From assembly GCA_042408955.1 (NCBI GenBank), contig JBHOQQ010000086.1, positions 1-26,130 on the forward strand: a DNA stretch of 26,130 nt. Direction: 5' to 3'. The position numbers were made by a program, and so were the translations under genes. Below, piece by piece: positions 21,688 through 26,130 of this stretch (positions are counted from its first letter, which is position 1; each line of letters starts with the position of its first letter). The stretch comes from CALGSZ01 sp042408955. Its GTDB lineage: Bacteria; Chloroflexota; Chloroflexia; Thermomicrobiales; UBA6265. The notes beneath the pieces are model-generated. The model was not told the origin of the DNA. It did not search any database and was given only the letters and a program-made list of their open reading frames with translations.

Positions 21688-24158
21688 GCAAACGCCGCCT
21701 CGTAGAGCGAAATACCAAGGAATTGATCAACGAGGCGGCGGCGCCAGATCCAGCGCAGCGCCAGCGCCCAAACCATGACGAGCGCACCGATCGCCAAATA
21801 GTCCCACCATGCCAGTAACCGAAAGCCGAAGAAGTCGCGGAACGGCGGCACGGCCAGGATGACCGCGTAGGCAGCGAGCATCACCGCGGCGAGGATTGTC
21901 GGCCGCCAGTCGCCGCTGAGCACGTCGCCACCGGTCCAGAACCGTGTGGGCGGCTCAGCAAAGATGATGATGACGAGCCCGCACAGGATGAGCGCGGTCG
22001 TCGTGGCATCACGCGCAATGGTGGCCGCACCGACCTCGGTCAATGCCAGGGTGGGGCTCTCGGGCCGGAGCGCTTCATCAACGCGCATGTAATAGGCCAG
22101 ATAGATTCCAACTGCCAGGATAGCCATCGTGACCGACGCGGGCACGACGAAGTGCATCAGAGAGCGAATCAGGCTACGGCGCGGAACGACGCCAGCGCGA
22201 GCCCAAGAAGCCAGGAAGAATGCGGGTATCCCGACGGTCAACGTGGAGAGGACGCTCATCTGGCCTGGGGTGAAGGGAAAACCCGCTTGAATGGCGATGA
22301 TGGCCAGGATAAACAGAGCGATCGCGAGGATTCTCGTAAGGAAGAGCTTCAGGATATCCTGCATGCCGTTGCGGATGCGCTGACCCTCGGCAAACGCGGC
22401 GGGGAGAGGAGCGAACGAGTCGTTGAGCAGCACGATATCAGCGGCGGCGCGGGTGGCTGGGCTGCCACTCTGCATGGCGATGCCGAGATGCGCCTTCTTG
22501 AGCGAGAGCACATCGTTGACGCCGTCACCGATCATCGCCACGTAGTTGCCTAGCCGCACGAGCGTCTCAACAATGCGTTCCTTCTGCTGGGGAGTGATGC
22601 GGCCAAAGACCGTGGCCTCGGCCACCGTACGCGCGAATTCCGCCTCTGTCAGCTCCGCGAGTTGCAAGCCGGAAACAAGTGTGCCACCGTCCGATAGGCC
22701 GGCTTGCTTTGCGAGCGCATACACGGTGTCGGGATTGTCACCGGAGATGATCTTGAGGCGGATACCCGCCGCTCGGAAACCTTCCAGCGTTTCCCGGCAG
22801 TGCGGCCTGAGCTCGTCCACGAAGCTCACAAGTCCAAGCGGGGCCAAGGCTTCTGGCAACTGGGGGCTGCCATCCGGACCGGCAGCAGGCAGCTCACCCT
22901 GCGCATGAGCGAACAACACCACACGGCGGCCCGAGTCAGCCCAAGCGCGCTGGATCGTTTCCAGCTCCGGGCTGATGGCGGTAACGGAGGCGAGCACCTC
23001 GGGTGCACCGAGCACGAGGGTGCCTGGCAGCACCCCATCGGCAAGCGTCAGAGCGCTCCACTTCCAGAGAGAGCTGAAGGGGACCTCTCTGACCACGGTG
23101 CAGCGCTGGCCGGGGTAGGCCGCGGCAATAGCCTCGCTCGTTTTGTTGTGATCCGTGAGGTTCGCCGCGAAGGCGCCGAGCGCCTGGCGCAGCGTCTGCT
23201 CGTCGCAGCCTACGGGATGGAGCGCCTCGACCTTGAGAAGGTTGGCCGTCAGGGTGCCGGTCTTGTCCAGGCAGAGGACATTGACGTTGCTGAGCGATTC
23301 GACGGCGTTGGCCTGCTGGATCAAGGCATCCATCCGGGTCAGGCGCAGCGCGGCCATTGCGTAAGCGATGGTGATCATCAGGAACAACCCGGGGGGTACC
23401 AGGCCAGCGATCACCGATTCCGCGAGCACAGCGTCCGTGAAAGGGATGTCGTGGACCCATGTCGAAAGCGCTATCACCACGCCATAAAATCCCGTAAGGA
23501 GCAGGAGGACGCGAATGACGAGATTCACCTCTTGCTGCAAGGGAGTCAAGATACGCCGAAACGCGCGAGCGCCCGCGGCGATCGTTCCCGCAACCGTCTC
23601 ACCCCCCACGGCTTCTGCCAGGTAATAGCCTTTGCCGGACATGCAAATGCTGCCGGATGTCAGGCGATCGCCCGGTTGCTTGCGAATCAGATCGGTCTCG
23701 CCTGTCAGCAACGACTCGTCCACGTGGACCTCGCTAGCGAGCAGGCGGCCGTCCGCCAGGACGGGATCACCCTGAGCGATGAGGAGGGTGTCACCGAGGA
23801 CGACCTCCTCCGGGAGGACATCGTGGACGATGCCATCGCGAATGACATGAGCGCGTGGCCGCGTGAGGAGGGCGATCTGGTCTAACCGTCGCTTTGCTCG
23901 GATCTCCTGGTAAAGGCCAACGGCGATGTTGAAGAGCACGAGGCTCGCGGTGAACAGTGCCTCCCGATACAACCCCATGGAGATCAGGGTCGTGCCGACG
24001 GCGAGGAGGGCAACATTGGTGAGCGCGATCACGTTCTCGCGAATGATCTGCGTGTAGGTGCGTGTGTCTGACCGAGGCGATTGATTCGTGAGGCCACGCG
24101 CTTTGCGCTGCGCCACCTCTGCCGCCGACAGTCCGACTGGCGCGAATTCGGGTACCAT
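21684..24158 (-). CDS. Cation-translocating P-type ATPase with unusual M4 motif
   Basis: The protein has 824 aa. The order of parts is that of a P-type ATPase without heavy-metal-binding N-terminal domains: two membrane helices, actuator domain with LLTGETD (TGE at 152-154), two helices, then the phosphorylation site DKTGTLT (Asp298). LVLGAPEVLAS in the nucleotide domain, ISGDNPDTVYALAKQAGL and MIGDGVNDVLSLKKAHLGIAM in the hinge, and about six C-terminal helices follow. The ion-binding M4 helix reads GLVPPGLFLM, where Ca2+ or Mg2+ pumps have PEGL, so a coordinating Glu is replaced by Pro. It resembles the CtpE-like group but the ion is uncertain. ATG 24158 is preceded by a weak site (GGTGACGAGAG). 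Confidence 0.88.
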   Translation of the reverse strand: MVPEFAPVGLSAAEVAQRKARGLTNQSPRSDTRTYTQIIRENVIALTNVALLAVGTTLISMGLYREALFTASLVLFNIAVGLYQEIRAKRRLDQIALLTRPRAHVIRDGIVHDVLPEEVVLGDTLLIAQGDPVLADGRLLASEVHVDESLLTGETDLIRKQPGDRLTSGSICMSGKGYYLAEAVGGETVAGTIAAGARAFRRILTPLQQEVNLVIRVLLLLTGFYGVVIALSTWVHDIPFTDAVLAESVIAGLVPPGLFLMITIAYAMAALRLTRMDALIQQANAVESLSNVNVLCLDKTGTLTANLLKVEALHPVGCDEQTLRQALGAFAANLTDHNKTSEAIAAAYPGQRCTVVREVPFSSLWKWSALTLADGVLPGTLVLGAPEVLASVTAISPELETIQRAWADSGRRVVLFAHAQGELPAAGPDGSPQLPEALAPLGLVSFVDELRPHCRETLEGFRAAGIRLKIISGDNPDTVYALAKQAGLSDGGTLVSGLQLAELTEAEFARTVAEATVFGRITPQQKERIVETLVRLGNYVAMIGDGVNDVLSLKKAHLGIAMQSGSPATRAAADIVLLNDSFAPLPAAFAEGQRIRNGMQDILKLFLTRILAIALFILAIIAIQAGFPFTPGQMSVLSTLTVGIPAFFLASWARAGVVPRRSLIRSLMHFVVPASVTMAILAVGIYLAYYMRVDEALRPESPTLALTEVGAATIARDATTTALILCGLVIIIFAEPPTRFWTGGDVLSGDWRPTILAAVMLAAYAVILAVPPFRDFFGFRLLAWWDYLAIGALVMVWALALRWIWRRRLVDQFLGISLYEAAFA

Positions 24159-24491
24159 CTCTCGTCACCGCGGTGGGTCGAACGGATCACATCGCATCAT
24201 CAGCAGGAGGATTGTGCCTGAATGTTCCAGGAATCGCCACCTGGCATCGTGCCTCTGCCTGGAGAAGCTTCGCCGGCACGGCTGCGAAGAAGCATGCCGC
24301 CGCCACGGTGTACGGGTAGAGCAAGACGTGCAGAAGCCCTGAGAGCGGGGGCTGTGTCCACCTGGCACAGCCATGAATCCGATTGGCGGCTGGAGACGTA
24401 GACAGCAATGAGAGCGTCGCCCCAACAATCCGATGCTCTCTCCCAAGCCCAGTGGAGCGCCGCACACGCTCCACCCCTCCCCTTCCCGCAT

Positions 24492-24515
24492 TGACCCGGC
24501 CGCATGGCCGGGTCA
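24492..24515 (+). terminator. Terminator-like hairpin upstream of dnaA
   Basis: TGACCCGGCC-GCAT-GGCCGGGTCA is a perfect 10-bp stem with a 4-nt loop, followed by GTGTTTAA on the plus strand. No plus-strand gene ends here, so it either insulates dnaA or ends an unannotated transcript. Confidence 0.5.
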
Positions 24516-24595
24516 GTGTTTAACCCGGAATCCAGCTGTTCCTGCGCCAGCGACCGCAGCAGTGCTATTCGGTTAGCTGCGACGGCGGCGCTCGG

Positions 24596-24624
24596 TTGCA
24601 GTTCCCCCTTGCCGGTGCTACGAT
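24596..24624 (+). promoter_or_regulatory. dnaA promoter
   Basis: TTGCAG (24596-24601), a 17-bp spacer and TACGAT (24619-24624) form a good sigma-70-type promoter. The start of transcription would fall near 24631, leaving a leader of about 50 nt before dnaA. Confidence 0.55.
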
Positions 24625-24678
24625 GCGGACAAGTTATGTTCGTACACCCTCGGTCGTCAGCAAGCGGGGGCGTTCTGC

Positions 24679-26130
24679 GTGCACATGCAAGCCAAGCAGC
24701 TCTGGCAAGCGGTTCTTGGCGATCTCCAAGTGCGGCTCAGCCGGAACGCGTTCGACAACTGGCTCCGGCCAACGACAATCGTCGCGTTTGCCGACGATGT
24801 CGCCACGATCGCAGCGCCTAACACCTTCAGCGCCTCGACGCTGAAGAATCGCTATGCCGGAGAGATTGAGCGCGTCCTCTCTGATATCGTCGGCAGGCCG
24901 ATTCGGGTGGAATTTACCGTGCTGAGCCCGGAGCGGGAAGGCGACGGTGAGCGGCAGCGCGAGCCCGCGGGTCCACATCAGCATGGAGCACCGCTCCTTT
25001 CTCCCATCGCTCCGCCGTCTCAGAGTCCTGGGGCAGTACACTCGCGTGGGCGTGAGCGAAGCTCGCGGCGCGAGGCGCCGAGCCCGCAGGCATCCCGGCG
25101 GGAAGGAGCGGCCGAGGCGCCGGGCAAGCAAGCCGGTCCCGTGCCTGAGACGCGCCAGCTCGCGCTCACCCCGGCTCCGGCTCATGGGCTAAATCCCCGG
25201 TACGTCTTCGAGCACTACGTGGTCGGGTCCTCTAACCGGTTTGCCCACGCGGCCTCGCTTGCCGTCGCCGAGCGGCCGGGCGGTCAGTACAACCCGTTTT
25301 TTATTCACGGTGGCGTCGGACTTGGCAAAACGCACCTGTTGCATGCGATTGGGCATCGGGCGCTCGAGCTGCATCCACACCTCACGATCCTGTATGTCTC
25401 ATCAGAGAAGTTCACGAACGAGCTGATTAGCGCGATTCGCGGGCAGCGGATGGAAGAATTCCGGGCCCGGTATCGCGCGATTGATATCTTGATGATTGAC
25501 GATATTCAGTTCATCGCTGGGAAAGAGAGCACGCAAGAAGAGTTTTTCCACACGTTCAATGCGCTGTATCAAAGTGGCAAGCAGGTCATCATCTCAAGCG
25601 ACAAGCCGCCACGAGCCATTTCGGCGCTCGAAGACCGGCTGCGCTCGCGCTTCGAGGGCGGGCTGATCGTCGATGTGCAGCCACCCGATTACGAGATGCG
25701 GATGGCGATCTTGCGAACGAAAGCGGAGGAGGTTGGCGCAACGCTGCCCAATGACGTGGTGGAGTATATTGCGGCGCGGGATCAAACCAATATTCGCGAG
25801 TTAGAAGGGGCGCTCAATAAGGTATTGTTTTACGCGCAAACAACCGGCCGTCCCTTGACGCTCCCGGTCGCCATCGAGGCGCTGACCGATGCGGCGATCG
25901 GGGCGCGGCGAGCAAAGCTTACGCGAGCCGATGTGGTGGCCGCGGTGGCGGAGCATTTCGGTGTGACGCTCGACGCACTGCGCGGACGGAGCCGGGCAAA
26001 GGAGATCGTGGGGCCGCGGCAAATTGCCATGTACCTGCTGCGAGAGGAGACGCAGTCCTCGCTGTTGGAAATTGGACAGGAGCTTGGGGGGCGCGACCAC
26101 ACCACCGTGATTCACGGGATCGAAAAAGTG
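24679..26130 (+). CDS. dnaA: Chromosomal replication initiator DnaA (3' end beyond the window)
   Basis: 484 codons are present and the frame runs off the right edge, lacking only the end. GTG 24679 sits 8 bases after GGGGG; the in-frame ATG 24685 is a possible alternative. Domain I (QLWQAVLGDLQVRLSRNAF) is followed by a long polar linker (about residues 90-170, rich in Pro, Arg and Ser). The AAA+ domain has GGVGLGKTHLLHAIG (Walker A), LMIDDIQFIAGKEST (Walker B) and LRSRFEGGL (arginine finger region). The DNA-binding domain IV ends with the DnaA signature GRDHTTVIHGIEK. The protein binds origin DNA boxes with ATP and opens the duplex. The long linker is typical of high-GC and thermophilic lineages. 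Confidence 0.97.
   Translation, partial: MHMQAKQLWQAVLGDLQVRLSRNAFDNWLRPTTIVAFADDVATIAAPNTFSASTLKNRYAGEIERVLSDIVGRPIRVEFTVLSPEREGDGERQREPAGPHQHGAPLLSPIAPPSQSPGAVHSRGRERSSRREAPSPQASRREGAAEAPGKQAGPVPETRQLALTPAPAHGLNPRYVFEHYVVGSSNRFAHAASLAVAERPGGQYNPFFIHGGVGLGKTHLLHAIGHRALELHPHLTILYVSSEKFTNELISAIRGQRMEEFRARYRAIDILMIDDIQFIAGKESTQEEFFHTFNALYQSGKQVIISSDKPPRAISALEDRLRSRFEGGLIVDVQPPDYEMRMAILRTKAEEVGATLPNDVVEYIAARDQTNIRELEGALNKVLFYAQTTGRPLTLPVAIEALTDAAIGARRAKLTRADVVAAVAEHFGVTLDALRGRSRAKEIVGPRQIAMYLLREETQSSLLEIGQELGGRDHTTVIHGIEKV

Larger units (their letters stand above)
24159..24678. other. Gene-free, hairpin-rich region between the P-type ATPase and dnaA
   Basis: These 520 bases hold no gene I can support; a 95-codon minus-strand frame (24187-24474) has no recognisable domain. 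Four inverted repeats stand in a row: GGCTGTG/CACAGCC (24350-24372), GAGAGCGTCG/CGATGCTCTC with one G-T pair (24410-24440), GTGGAGCG/CGCTCCAC (24452-24474) and the 10-bp stem at 24492-24515. I find no cluster of 9-mer DnaA boxes, so this is not clearly the origin. Confidence 0.45.

Noticed and set aside
22704..23885. 393-codon plus-strand open frame opposite the P-type ATPase
   Set aside because: It is antisense to strongly conserved ATPase motifs and has no recognisable domain.
24187..24474. 95-codon minus-strand open frame upstream of dnaA with a hydrophobic patch
   Set aside because: It has no family resemblance and no good ribosome site, and it overlaps several inverted repeats.
24159..24678. 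Replication origin next to dnaA
   Set aside because: Only one weak DnaA-box-like site (GTGTCCACC, 24354-24362) was seen, with no cluster. The origin may lie beyond dnaA.

Overview
The window is GC-rich DNA, probably from a Chloroflexota chromosome near dnaA. A Thermomicrobia/Sphaerobacter-like host is my best guess. It rests on the gene mix (long LuxR-ATPase regulator, NHLRC2-type thioredoxin/NHL protein, CtaA-CtaB fusion) and base composition, not on a database match.

Layout. (1) 1-3011: a large ATPase-LuxR regulator, open at the left edge and broken by an in-frame TAG. It is followed by a secreted cupin (3183-3704) and a berberine-bridge-type FAD oxidase (3826-5235). (2) 5236-5657: gene-free, with a perfect 20-bp tandem duplication, then an overlapping MNT/HEPN toxin-antitoxin pair (5658-6324). 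(3) 6451-10756: a four-gene carbon-metabolism cluster with HpcH/HpaI aldolase, D-2-hydroxyacid dehydrogenase, APH/MtnK-like kinase and an enolase paralogue. The enolase lacks the conserved active-site His. (4) 10794-11464 (minus): a VapBC-like pair. (5) 11573-13063 (minus): a thioredoxin-NHL protein. Its reading frame crosses an in-frame UGA exactly where the family has the first Cys of its redox CxxC motif, and a tight hairpin follows it. This is a candidate selenoprotein and the most notable item here. (6) 13403-14383: ctaA; 18314-20164: a ctaA-ctaB fusion. Between them on the minus strand lies an arsenic-type module: arsR, a small Cys-tailed protein, a flavoprotein with a Cys-rich tail, and an MFS transporter. 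Two related inverted-repeat sites look like ArsR operators, and one sits between divergent promoters for arsR and ctaAB. (7) 20244-21687: nitroreductase and TerC-family membrane protein. (8) 21684-24158 (minus): P-type ATPase. (9) 24159-24678: gene-free region with several strong inverted repeats and a good dnaA promoter. (10) 24679-end: dnaA, cut by the window edge.

How the genes may work together. CtaA and CtaAB would supply heme O/heme A for an aa3-type oxidase. The ars genes form a metalloid-responsive unit whose control region touches the ctaAB promoter. Genes 6451-10756 can be arranged into a route from a 2-keto-3-deoxy sugar acid to a phosphorylated three-carbon acid, but the altered enolase makes the true substrate uncertain. 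Two in-frame stop codons in otherwise intact genes (TAG at 1710, TGA at 12931) look different in kind: the first resembles a nonsense mutation or sequencing error, the second a recoded codon.
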